Shown here: in pieces, positions 36,101 to 43,103 of the stretch
How the letters are laid out: every line of letters starts with the position of its first letter
Position numbering within the stretch: the stretch's first letter is position 1
NCBI RefSeq assembly: GCF_001672755.1
Contig: NZ_LZKI01000162.1
Location: 46,912 to 110,911, forward strand
Direction: 5' to 3'
Source: Mycobacterium colombiense
Lineage (GTDB): Bacteria > Actinomycetota > Actinomycetes > Mycobacteriales > Mycobacteriaceae
Length of the DNA: 64,000 nt
Position numbers and translations under genes: made by a program
Notes under the pieces: generated by a model
Databases searched by the model: none
The model's input: the letters and a program-made list of their open reading frames with translations, nothing else
What the model was told of the DNA's origin: nothing

Positions 36101-36125
36101 GAGGTATTCGAGAAGGGTGGGCCAC
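33120..36125 (-). CDS. Membrane-anchored vWA protein with PFG-rich cytoplasmic tail
   Basis: A 1001-aa protein from GTG 36125, whose first base is shared with the upstream stop. An N-terminal signal/anchor (about 15-40) is followed by a vWA domain with FDESSSL (MIDAS D67, S69, S71) and WFSDG, then beta-rich modules, a transmembrane helix at about 665-690, and a cytoplasmic tail of about 300 residues. The tail ends in a disordered Pro-rich region with SPFGD, DDPFGGGADSPFGG and FDPFGEG. The vWA part is therefore outside and the PFG tail inside. It could sense envelope ligands and signal to the tubulin-like/GTPase partners (inference). Confidence 0.82.
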   Translation of the reverse strand: MAHPSRIPHGRNGLAVLARVAAAAFLVVVLNLVGWAPVASATGSPGASRFGACLASQKAGDLLLLFDESSSLQQTDPQAARVQAARYLVQTLGKYADRVSAKLDVAVAGFSDTYVPEHDWTQLTGSTADSVGASLGPIAKKNTGIDTDYWLALDGARQALTKHGGAADKGQRCQAIAWFSDGMIDFTARPVTKPYADGVPLDSPNGIPDTTQKAVQSICRPSGLADQLRSSNIIMLGIGLGAKQTPGDFNVMSAISTGKGLQGMACGAITDPVPGDFFPVANIDDMLFAFDALNPDPGVTDQGGVCQIKVCPEARHNFVLDRSIKEVNILGSGGVPGVEPYLVSPTGQTLPLPKKDGAQDVNVDGVSVNYQWQSESAQTISLQNGNAPHWTGQWAIVYVDTTGQHPDAVSKVSIHITTDIFPALTGGDKVAWHSGQTLKGLVFGLVDGQGKPMVPSDLAGTATMSASLGPDGAAPIPLLTAAGKDDIAKPVDADLTKVAPGHATLRMSLVITTANTSDPNGGPIAGTQLSPQEVDVPVQILPKVGLPTPGERIDFGTVEGAKGATATLNITGPGCAWISDTDSATVSGAPDGIGTPHVGSPTNSGQHCLKVQAGETAQLSVTLRTDHNGHGGLNGTVPVHVSTLDNPDDAQTVPVAFTASMINPLNTTNFVLVLIAALLLGPGIPLALLYASKWWVSKIPDNPLLAERIPVEVEHDAVLRGGEPFAMADTDLVQPVTGLPPGGARQLSVAGVNLSVMLGRSPFGSGHVVVDAEALVSVGSKLPGSDKTGLRAVLPLAVHNTWVLLHNPYGPENAAEVLLLVAGTTDTIARERLYEDIAQRLPDLLTGLRLRAVQAGMTTPFAAPGETASPFGDTPAGVVVGPAGDDPFGGGADSPFGGAPASAPVAPPAPRPAPPAATGSVPPAATGSVPPGFNEAETQERPIPEPIPRQDDTMASGYRYDERDERNERGEGEPPAPPPTEATQPSYRFDPEPFDPFGEGT
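33337..33384. repeat. Perfect 24-bp tandem duplication in the vWA tail
   Basis: Two exact copies (33337-33360, 33361-33384) in the codons for the Pro-rich tail give the duplicated peptide PPAATGSV. In-frame, so it changes only tail length. Confidence 0.9.
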
Positions 36126-36691
36126 TACAGCGTCCCCGCCCACAGCGCGATCTGCCAGGCCCCCACGGCGATTCCGACCAGGCAGACGGCCAGCACCACC
36201 CAGTACAGCGTCGACGTCCAGGTGGGCGCCGAGTAGATGGCCTCGGTGCGGCGCCTGGTATCGACCCGGCTGAAGACGGCCAGCGCGCCGATCGCCAACG
36301 GCCCGGCCAACAGCCACCCGGCGACGGCGGCCGCGATCATCGGTCCGCCCAACGCGCTCGCGCCGGCCAGGGCAACGCCAACCAGAGCCAGCGCCAACGC
36401 CACCGCAAACCACACCAGCGGTGGGCCCGCCGTCGTCAACGCCCCGATGCCCGCGGGACTCGCGGTGAGTTGCCCGAACGCGTCACGACCGCCCGTCGGG
36501 CCGAACGCCGGTGCACCTGGGCCCGGAAAAGCATCGGGGCGCCCCGGCGCGGGGCGTTGGTTGGCCCAGGGATCGAAACCGCCCGAAAAACCCCCGCCCT
36601 GCTGCCCGTGCACCGGCGCCTGGCCGCCACCGGGCGCGGCCTGCTTGCCCGGCCCGAAGTCGCTGAAGTCGAAGGGGTTTGGTGCGTTCAT
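36125..36691 (-). CDS. Small multi-pass membrane protein with disordered N-terminal tail
   Basis: A 188-aa protein. Residues 1-75 are Gly/Pro-rich and start MNAPNPFDFSDFGPG, a variant of the PFG tails of neighbouring proteins. About four hydrophobic helices follow (WFAVALALALVGVALAG, MIAAAVAGWLLAGPLAIGAL, LYWVVLAVCLVGIAVGAWQ). No catalytic motif is visible. It is co-transcribed with the DUF4190 genes upstream (10-nt gap) and the vWA gene downstream (overlap), so it may be a membrane platform of the complex. Confidence 0.75.
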   Translation of the reverse strand: MNAPNPFDFSDFGPGKQAAPGGGQAPVHGQQGGGFSGGFDPWANQRPAPGRPDAFPGPGAPAFGPTGGRDAFGQLTASPAGIGALTTAGPPLVWFAVALALALVGVALAGASALGGPMIAAAVAGWLLAGPLAIGALAVFSRVDTRRRTEAIYSAPTWTSTLYWVVLAVCLVGIAVGAWQIALWAGTL

Positions 36692-36701
36692 TGTCCGGTT
36701 C

Positions 36702-37367
36702 TCAATACGGGTTCAGGCACAGGGCGAAGGAGCGGTCGGGCGGCGCGGCCACGTACACCGAGTTGCATTGGTTGCTCGAGCGCACTCGCGCGGCAACCGT
36801 GTACACCCCGTCGCGGTGTTCGCAGTCGACACCGAACAGGTCCAGCGCGTCGTTGCCCGTGCTGTTGCGCAACTGAAGCTCCACGCAGGTACCGATCGGC
36901 ACGGTGGCCAGGTCCAGCTTCGGGCCGCGCGGCACCGTGGTGCCCGGCGCGACCGACGTGATCGTCCGCGGCGGCAACGGCCGGGGCAGGGCGGAGCTGG
37001 ACGCGGTCGCCGGCGTCGAATCGCTTGGGCGGGTGCCCCAATACACACCGCCGAGGATCAGCAGCACACACATCAGGTAGCCGATCACCAGGCCGGCGAT
37101 CGCGGCCGGGCGCCCCCGTTCGCCGCTGCGATTGATTTGCGGCAACGCGAGATGACCCATCACGATGCCGGCGGGCGGGACGATCACCCCGAAGACCGGC
37201 GAGAGCACCGCCAGCGTGTTGTAATCCGCGCGGGGCGGCCGTCCGCCGAACGGCGCGCCCGGGTAGCCGACCGGGGTCGTCGGCGCACCCCCGTATGAGA
37301 CGGTGGGCGGCGGTCCGCCGAACGGGTCGCCGGACTGCGGCGCAAAAGGATCATCGCTGGGATACAT
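36702..37367 (-). CDS. DUF4190 membrane protein with small extracytoplasmic Cys domain (B)
   Basis: A 221-aa protein. Tail with DDPFAPQSGDPFGG and GAPFGG motifs; DUF4190-type membrane region at about 48-110 (PPAGIVMGHLALPQINRSGERG); Ser/Pro linker; and a C-terminal domain with Cys in PIGTCVEL, GVDCEH, SNQCNS and ALCLNPY, which resembles septum-formation or LppU-like domains. It differs from the four PknH-sensor paralogues in this last domain. It begins 4 nt after the first gene of the operon. Confidence 0.8.
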   Translation of the reverse strand: MYPSDDPFAPQSGDPFGGPPPTVSYGGAPTTPVGYPGAPFGGRPPRADYNTLAVLSPVFGVIVPPAGIVMGHLALPQINRSGERGRPAAIAGLVIGYLMCVLLILGGVYWGTRPSDSTPATASSSALPRPLPPRTITSVAPGTTVPRGPKLDLATVPIGTCVELQLRNSTGNDALDLFGVDCEHRDGVYTVAARVRSSNQCNSVYVAAPPDRSFALCLNPY

Positions 37368-37371
37368 CCGT

Positions 37372-38046
37372 TCAACCCTTGAAGTCGACGATGCAGGCGT
37401 ACACGGTCTTGTTGTGGTTCCACAGCGTCGTGGGGGTCTTGCAGGAGTCGTTCGACAGCAGCTGGGTCACCTGCAGCACGCCTTCGCGCACCTCGCACGT
37501 GACGGGGTAGATGGTGATGAAGTCCGCCTTCTCCGACGGGTCCGGCTTGTTCTGCTGGACCTCGATGCAGTCACCCACCTTCAGGTCGCTGACGGAGACG
37601 CTCGGGCGCTGCGCAGGCGGGGCCGTGATCACCGTGGTGCGAGCAGGCGTCGGTGGCACGTACGGGCTGGGGGCCGCCGTCTTCACCGTGTGCGAATCGG
37701 ATCCGCTGGTCGCCAGCCACACCGTCAGCGCGCCGACCGCCAGCACGATGATCAGATACGAGGCCGTCAGCCCGAAGATGGCGCGGTCGCGGCCACGCTG
37801 GTGGCGCTGGCGGATCTGGGACAGCGCCACGTGCCCCAGCGCGGCACCAGCCGGCGCGAAGACGAACGCGAAAATCGCCGACAGCGTCGCCAACGTGTTG
37901 ACCTCGGGCTTCGCCCCCGGGAAGCCCCCAGGCCCCGCAGACGACTGATGCGGCTGGGTCTGCCCGAATGCCGGTCCCTGGCCGCCGGGCTGTCCCCCAA
38001 ACGGGTCGGCACCGAACGGATCCTGATAACCACCGCTATATGTCAT
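37372..38046 (-). CDS. DUF4190 membrane protein with small extracytoplasmic Cys domain (A), first gene of operon
   Basis: A 224-aa protein, first of fourteen co-directional genes. Tail YQDPFGADPFGGQPGG; DUF4190 membrane region at about 45-110 with loop RQRHQRGRDRA; Pro/Thr linker; C-terminal domain with Cys in VGDCIEV, VTCEVREGV, NDSCKT and YACIVD. GAGGGG precedes the ATG. The operon promoter should lie in 38047-38418, where I see no clear -10/-35 pair. It probably acts as a membrane tether with an external domain. Confidence 0.8.
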   Translation of the reverse strand: MTYSGGYQDPFGADPFGGQPGGQGPAFGQTQPHQSSAGPGGFPGAKPEVNTLATLSAIFAFVFAPAGAALGHVALSQIRQRHQRGRDRAIFGLTASYLIIVLAVGALTVWLATSGSDSHTVKTAAPSPYVPPTPARTTVITAPPAQRPSVSVSDLKVGDCIEVQQNKPDPSEKADFITIYPVTCEVREGVLQVTQLLSNDSCKTPTTLWNHNKTVYACIVDFKG

Positions 38047-38418
38047 CGGTGCCCCTCGATGCAGGGCCGGAGCTGGTCACCCATCCCCCCATCAGCCGCC
38101 ATCCCATTCCCCGTCAACGCGCCGGTTCGGCGGCGTTCACCGTCACCACATGCCCTGAAACTCGAGACGTCCCACCGCAACAAATCAACATAGTCGGTGC
38201 AGGCACGACGCACTCTTTTTCCAGCAGAAGCAGCTTTCGGTACTGCTACATATAGTGCTGTGCCGCGCACACGCGCAATTTAGGCTGCGGCCCAGCGTTC
38301 GCCACCCGGCCCGTCCTGACGTTAACTGCAGATCCGGCATCACCAGTCGGACCACATCAGATAAGTTAGCTGAGCGGCACTCGAATCCCGTCGGGCAGTT
38401 AGCTCAACCGCGCGCATC
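38047..38418. other. Intergenic region upstream of the 14-gene operon
   Basis: 372 bp between the amidase stop and the first operon gene, with lower GC in its right half. It must hold the operon promoter (minus strand) and probably the amidase terminator. No ORF, tRNA or clear operator is recognised; a short tRNA T-arm-like string at about 38375-38395 is not part of a foldable tRNA. Confidence 0.5.
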
Positions 38419-39198
38419 TCAGCCGGTCGCGCCTTTGGAGTTCAGAAAGGCGACTATGCCCTGGGTGACCGCGGCGGCATATTTCGCCCGACCGTCCGGA
38501 CTTTCCATTCGCGCCAAGTCACCGGCGTTTTTCATGTTGCCCAGTTCGACGAGGACCGCCGGGTACTGCGCCAGGTTCAGCCCCGCGAGATCGTCGCGGC
38601 CGTACAGGCCATCCGAGCCGATGTAGGTCGCCGGCTGTAAACCCGACTGGACCAAGGCATCCCGCATCGCGTGCGCCAGCTGCACGGCGGGCCCGGATTG
38701 GACGTCGTTGAGCGGCGGGCTGGAGTAGTTGACGTGGAATCCGCTGCCGGAGGGTGGCCCTCCGTCGGCGTGGATGCTCACGATCGCGTCCGGGTGCATG
38801 GCGTTGGCCGCCGCGGCCCGTTGGTCGATGCACGGGCCGACCCCGCCGTCGCTATCGCGGGAGAGCTGGGTGCGCACCCCCATCTGGTTCAGCGAATCGT
38901 TGATCAACCCCACCACCGCCCAGGTGAAGGCGTGCTCGGCATAGCCGTCGTCGGCGACCGCACCCGACGTCTGGCACGGCTTGGTGCCGCCGCGGCCGTT
39001 GGGGACCTGCTGGTTGATCGACGCGTCGTTCACGGCGTTGTGGCCCGGGTCGAGGAAGACCGACATCCCGTTTACGCCGGCCGTGGCACGTGGGGCGGGC
39101 AGCCATGCGCCGGCGGTGACGATCGCCGGCATGACACCGGCGATCTTCAGGACGTCGCGGCGTGCGACGGATCGCGGCCCGCCCGGGCGATCACTCAC
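38419..39198 (-). CDS. Tat-exported N-acetylmuramoyl-L-alanine amidase (Amidase_3)
   Basis: A 259-aa precursor. The N-terminus VARRDVLKIAG has a twin-arginine motif followed by a hydrophobic stretch ending near APRATA. The catalytic domain begins MSVFLDPGHNAVND and contains the zinc ligands in DPGHN, an early Glu (YAEHAF), and SIHADGG, and ends with LVELGNMKN (catalytic Glu). Close in layout to Rv3717 of M. tuberculosis, a peptidoglycan amidase, though that protein to my memory has a Sec-type signal. It cleaves the MurNAc-L-Ala bond. It follows the acyltransferase gene by 16 nt and could be co-transcribed with it. Confidence 0.88.
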   Translation of the reverse strand: MSDRPGGPRSVARRDVLKIAGVMPAIVTAGAWLPAPRATAGVNGMSVFLDPGHNAVNDASINQQVPNGRGGTKPCQTSGAVADDGYAEHAFTWAVVGLINDSLNQMGVRTQLSRDSDGGVGPCIDQRAAAANAMHPDAIVSIHADGGPPSGSGFHVNYSSPPLNDVQSGPAVQLAHAMRDALVQSGLQPATYIGSDGLYGRDDLAGLNLAQYPAVLVELGNMKNAGDLARMESPDGRAKYAAAVTQGIVAFLNSKGATG

Positions 39199-39214
39199 CG
39201 CGCGATGGTAGCAA

Positions 39215-40477
39215 TCAGGATTCCTCGACTGCAGCCATCAGGGCGACGCTCACGCTCTTCAAGAAGGTGGCCGGCACGCTGTAACCGCACGTCACCATCC
39301 TCAGCCTGCCCTCGTAGGTGGTGACTCCGGTCAGATACTCGCCATCGGTCTGGCTGAGCACCACCGGTCCCCACACCGCCGTCGGGCGCAAAGGGTTTGC
39401 GCCATCAAGGTTTTGCACGCCGAGGTTGGTAACCATGATGTCCCACGGGCTGATCCTGCTGAAAAGCTCCTCGGCATCGGCGGTTTCGGCATCTGGGGTG
39501 ATCATCTGCTCGAGCGCAAGCGACGCCGAACGGATTCCTGGGGCCGACCGGGCGACGCCGAGCTGGGCTGTCGTCGCGCGGGCCTGCTCCCAGAACGGTG
39601 TCCCATCCCACGGCGCGTGCCCCGTCGCGGTCGGCACGATGCACAGGGCGCAGCCCCCCTCGATTCCGAGAATCGGCCGCAGGTTGATGGGGTTGAGGAC
39701 GCGGATGAGCTCCTCGCCGCGGTCCGTGGCGCGCACTCGGCACATCGCCACCACCAGCGCCGCGTGCACCGTGGTGTGTTCCGCGCGGCAACGCCGTACC
39801 AACGCCGCGGTGTCCGCGGGGGTCATGGCCACCGTGCGCACGTTGGTCAAGGCGCCGTCGAAGGGACGGATGGTGCTGGGCTCGCTCATTCTCGGGTCGT
39901 CGGCTAGCGCGGTGGGGTCCGGCGGGTCTGCCGCTTCGAGCGTGTTGGTGATCAGGCCCTCTTGTGCTTGCGGCACAGGCAAACTCGCGAGATCTCGTCC
40001 GTTGAGCGCGGCAATCAGGTCGGTGAGCACGACGATGGAACTGATTCCGTCGGCCATCGTGTGGTCGAAGGTGAGCAACAGCGCGCTACGCGTCGGGGCC
40101 TGCAGCAACGTGGCGCGCATCAGCGGCGCGCGCAACCGGTCGAACGGTCGGCTGAGCTCCTCGGCCGCGGCGGCCTGCCACGCCAGTTCCGTATCGCTAT
40201 GGACGGTCAGCTCGATGGGCGCCACGGTCGCCGCGCGATAGAAGCCCAGGCGGATACCGGCCCGGTCCTCCACGTGTACGGACAGCAGCGGATGCCGTCG
40301 CTGGACGGCGGCTAACGCGGTCCGCAGCTTGTCCGCGTGGAGCGGTTCGCCAAATTCCGCCACGATCGAAAAGGGAGCGGGATTGCGCTCGCTGTATCGG
40401 TAGAAAAGCCGCTCCGCCGCTCCAAGCGGCCTAATGAGAGTGGTTGCCTGGTCGTGAAGCGGGTTGTTGACGATCAC
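39215..40477 (-). CDS. PapA-like / condensation-fold acyltransferase
   Basis: A 420-aa protein from GTG 40477 (GGGAG about 6 nt upstream; a TTG at 40513 is less likely). LLLTFDHTMADGISS carries the active-site HxxxDG of the HHxxxDG acyltransferase motif, with the first His replaced by Asp as in some alcohol acetyltransferases. The C-terminal part has ISPWDIMVTNLGVQN and GPVVLSQTDGEYL, matching the DFGWG-like region position. Relatives esterify polyketide or trehalose lipids (PapA family) or acylate alcohols with acyl-CoA. No polyketide synthase is nearby, so the acceptor is unknown. Confidence 0.78.
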   Translation of the reverse strand: MIVNNPLHDQATTLIRPLGAAERLFYRYSERNPAPFSIVAEFGEPLHADKLRTALAAVQRRHPLLSVHVEDRAGIRLGFYRAATVAPIELTVHSDTELAWQAAAAEELSRPFDRLRAPLMRATLLQAPTRSALLLTFDHTMADGISSIVVLTDLIAALNGRDLASLPVPQAQEGLITNTLEAADPPDPTALADDPRMSEPSTIRPFDGALTNVRTVAMTPADTAALVRRCRAEHTTVHAALVVAMCRVRATDRGEELIRVLNPINLRPILGIEGGCALCIVPTATGHAPWDGTPFWEQARATTAQLGVARSAPGIRSASLALEQMITPDAETADAEELFSRISPWDIMVTNLGVQNLDGANPLRPTAVWGPVVLSQTDGEYLTGVTTYEGRLRMVTCGYSVPATFLKSVSVALMAAVEES

Positions 40478-40717
40478 CGAATCTCCCAACGCCGGTAAAG
40501 CACTGCGACACAATGCATACAGCCTCCCTGGCGACTCGGTTCATCGGTTCGAAAGCGTTCATCTGACGTTCAGCTGCGGAAGGCGCAATGCCCGCGCGAC
40601 CAGTTTCCTGCCACTCCGGCGACCCCGGCTCCTCGCGATGAGCCACGTTTTCCACAGATCGCGACATCAACCGCCTTGCGCGCGCTCAGGTGGCCGGGAC
40701 TCAGCATCCGGCGTTGC

Positions 40718-40733
40718 CATACTAAAAAGTATG
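40718..40733. promoter_or_regulatory. Perfect inverted repeat CATACT-AAAA-AGTATG, likely TetR operator
   Basis: 6-bp arms (40718-40723 and 40728-40733) with a 4-bp AT spacer, 14 nt before the start of the flavoprotein gene and overlapping the probable -10 region. The convergent TetR gene at 41897-42487 is the obvious candidate repressor (inference). Confidence 0.5.
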
Positions 40734-40747
40734 TTACGGTCGGAGGC

Positions 40748-41917
40748 ATGTCCGTGGTTGAAAGCCGCCCACTGCATGGCGTGACCGAAAATTTCGTTGC
40801 GCGCTTGGCCGATCGTGCCGAGGAGGCCGAGCGATTGCGGCGCCTGCCCGCGGCGACGATCGGCGATTTCCGCCAGACCGAGCTATTCCGGTTGTTGCTG
40901 CCGGCCCGCTTCGGCGGCCTGCAGGCATCGTTTCCCGAACTGCTGCAACCGATCCGGCGCATCGCGCATGGCTGCGCGTCGAGTGCGTGGACGCTGGGCT
41001 TCTACGCGCTGCACAACTGGATGCTGTCGTTGTTCGATCCGCGCCTTCAGGACGAGGTTTTCGCGTCGGGACCCGTGCTGGCGCCGGCCCCCCTGGCCCC
41101 CACCGGCCGTGGCGTACCGGCCGACGGCGGAATTCGCCTGACCGGCAGGTGGGCCTGGGCAACGGGCGCGATGGACGCCGATTGGGTGATCGTCGGCGTG
41201 CTGATCGAACGTCCGGACCGGATCGATCCGACGCTGGCCGTGCTGCCCGCCGACCAGGTGGAGGTCGTCGACACCTGGCACACCGTCGGCATGCGCGGCA
41301 CCGGCTCGCACGATCTCGTCGTCACCGACGCCCTGGTGCCCGAGCATCGATTGGTCGCCGTGGCCGACATCTACGGCGGTACGGCACCGGGCGCACGTGA
41401 GCACGGTGTCCCGACCTACCGGTGGCCGATGGTTCCGGCGCTGGCGCTGACGGCGGCCATGCCCGTGCTCGGGACCGCCGAACGGGTGACCGAACTTTTC
41501 GCCGAACGGCTCAGCGGCCGCGTGCTGGCCTACAGCGGGGTGGCGCAAAAGGATCAGCCGGCCGCGCAGATCAGGCTGGGCGAGGCGAGGGTACGGCTGA
41601 GCTCACTGCGGGCGTTGGTCGACAAGACGGCCGACGATATCGAGGCGATCGTGGTCAGCGGTGAACGGGTGAGCCGATCGGTGCGGGCCGACGCACGGCT
41701 GGCGGCCGCGCGCACCGTGCACGAAAGCCGGGCGATCATCGCCAATCTCATGGAGGCGTCCGGTGCCAGCGCCCATTTCCTGTCGAGCCCCATGCAGCGC
41801 GCCAAGCGCGATGTGGACATCGCGGCGGGGCATGTGGTGTTCGATTACGACACGAGCCGAGAGTTGGCCGGGGCGTTGGCAATTGGCGCGAAGATCTCAC
41901 CCATCGCCATGGTCTGA
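40748..41917 (+). CDS. Acyl-CoA dehydrogenase-fold flavin monooxygenase (HsaA-like)
   Basis: A 389-aa protein from ATG 40748 (MSVVESRPLHGVTENF). The fold markers are ELFRLLLPARFGG, TGRWAWATGAMDADWVIVG and GMRGTGSHDLVVTDALVPEH, as in two-component group D flavin hydroxylases such as HsaA and pigment hydroxylases rather than true acyl-CoA dehydrogenases, since the catalytic Glu region of the latter is not evident. It would need a separate flavin reductase, not found nearby. GGAGG sits unusually close to the ATG. Its stop overlaps the end of the convergent TetR gene by 21 nt. Confidence 0.75.
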   Translation: MSVVESRPLHGVTENFVARLADRAEEAERLRRLPAATIGDFRQTELFRLLLPARFGGLQASFPELLQPIRRIAHGCASSAWTLGFYALHNWMLSLFDPRLQDEVFASGPVLAPAPLAPTGRGVPADGGIRLTGRWAWATGAMDADWVIVGVLIERPDRIDPTLAVLPADQVEVVDTWHTVGMRGTGSHDLVVTDALVPEHRLVAVADIYGGTAPGAREHGVPTYRWPMVPALALTAAMPVLGTAERVTELFAERLSGRVLAYSGVAQKDQPAAQIRLGEARVRLSSLRALVDKTADDIEAIVVSGERVSRSVRADARLAAARTVHESRAIIANLMEASGASAHFLSSPMQRAKRDVDIAAGHVVFDYDTSRELAGALAIGAKISPIAMV

Positions 41918-42487
41918 GCGGGTCGTCTCCCCCAGCATCACGGCCAGGAATCGTTCGCGCTTGGCCACCGATTGGGCCTGCTCGGCCGAGCTGGTGAGAT
42001 GCAGCAGGCCGATACCCGCGGCAAAGGTCAATTCCGCGCGCAGCTTGGCGTCCTCATGGCTGAACCCGTAGTCGCTGTAAGCCTTTACCACGGTGCGCAG
42101 TAACAGCCGGTCGGCCGCGCGGATGTTTTCGGCGGCCGCCGGGTCAAGGCGGGCCCACTCCCGCATCGCCCGCTCGAGCATCCAGTACTGGGGGCTGACC
42201 AGCGTGAGTGTCAGTGCCGACAGGCGTTCCCGGGGCGGCAGCCCGTCAAGTTTGGACAGCGCCTGGCGGTCGCGTTCGAGGAATTTATTCCACGATTCGA
42301 CCAGTGCGGCCCGATACTGCTCGATGTCCTCGAAGTGCCAGTAGAAGCTTCCGCGCGTGACGCCCGCCTGCTGGCAGAGGCGTTCGACTTTGAGGGCGCG
42401 CACTCCCTCATGGGCAAGCACGGTGTAACCCACTTCGAGCCAATCCTCGACCGACAGGCGGCCCGACGGCTGCTTTCGCACCTCCAC
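41897..42487 (-). CDS. TetR-family transcriptional regulator
   Basis: A 196-aa protein. The helix-turn-helix at about residues 25-60 reads GVRALKVERLCQQAGVTRGS then FYWHFEDIEQY, typical of TetR. The C-terminal ligand domain is all-helical with a mostly hydrophobic core. GTG start at 42487. It converges on, and overlaps, the flavoprotein gene, whose promoter carries the palindrome at 40718. The ligand is unknown. Confidence 0.88.
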   Translation of the reverse strand: MEVRKQPSGRLSVEDWLEVGYTVLAHEGVRALKVERLCQQAGVTRGSFYWHFEDIEQYRAALVESWNKFLERDRQALSKLDGLPPRERLSALTLTLVSPQYWMLERAMREWARLDPAAAENIRAADRLLLRTVVKAYSDYGFSHEDAKLRAELTFAAGIGLLHLTSSAEQAQSVAKRERFLAVMLGETTRSDHGDG

Positions 42488-42557
42488 ACTGTCGACATTA
42501 CGGGAGTCTTTCCTGGTCCGAGGGAAGATTAGGCAATCTCGGTAATTACTGTGGTCC

Positions 42558-43103
42558 TCACTTCGCCGGCGGAACGGGCAGTCGGGCGGTGTCGTCGAGG
42601 TCCACGTCGAGCGCGTTGAGCATCAGCGCCAGGCCCGCATATCGGCCGATCACCATCAGCGCTTCGACGGTGGCCTCCGAGCCGAGGGCCGTGTGCACCT
42701 GGTCGAACAGCGGGGCCGCGACGCGGCGGGTGGTCACCAATTCGGTCGTCAGCCGCAGGATCGCCAGCTCAGTGGCGTCGAATTCCTCTGTCTGCCAATC
42801 GGACTCGGAGGCGACGGCGTCGATGGTGGCAACGTCGACACCGACCGTCTGCGCGACGTCCCTGTGTTGGCCGAGTTCGTAGGCGCAGTCCATGAGATAT
42901 GCCGTGCGCAACACGATCAGTTCGCGAAGTCGTCTGGGCAGCACCGGGCTGCTCAGGGCGGCGTCGCCGGCCACCATCCAGCCGGTGAACACCTTCTCGG
43001 CGTTGGCCAGTGCGCGATAGACGTTGAGATTGCCGCGCCGCGCGGTCAATTCGCGGGCGAGTTCGGTCATGTCTTCGGGCCGGCGATACGGGATTCGGGT
43101 CAC
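42558..43103 (-). CDS. Carboxymuconolactone decarboxylase-family protein B
   Basis: A 181-aa protein from GTG 43103, which overlaps the preceding stop (GTGA). LRELIVLRTAYLMDCAYELGQH is split over the family core; the Cys of DCAYELGQH and the His are the AhpD/CMD-type active-site positions, with only one of the usual two Cys. The rest is helical. The longer frame to 43529 is a shadow of the upstream paralogue. Possible role: peroxidase-like or small-ring lactone chemistry; unproven. Tandem paralogue of the next gene. Confidence 0.82.
   Translation of the reverse strand: MTRIPYRRPEDMTELARELTARRGNLNVYRALANAEKVFTGWMVAGDAALSSPVLPRRLRELIVLRTAYLMDCAYELGQHRDVAQTVGVDVATIDAVASESDWQTEEFDATELAILRLTTELVTTRRVAAPLFDQVHTALGSEATVEALMVIGRYAGLALMLNALDVDLDDTARLPVPPAK

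Noticed and set aside
38370..38405. tRNA-like string (TCGAATCCCG followed by GTTAGCTCA)
   Set aside because: The T-arm-like part comes before the D-arm-like part and no cloverleaf with an acceptor stem can be drawn.
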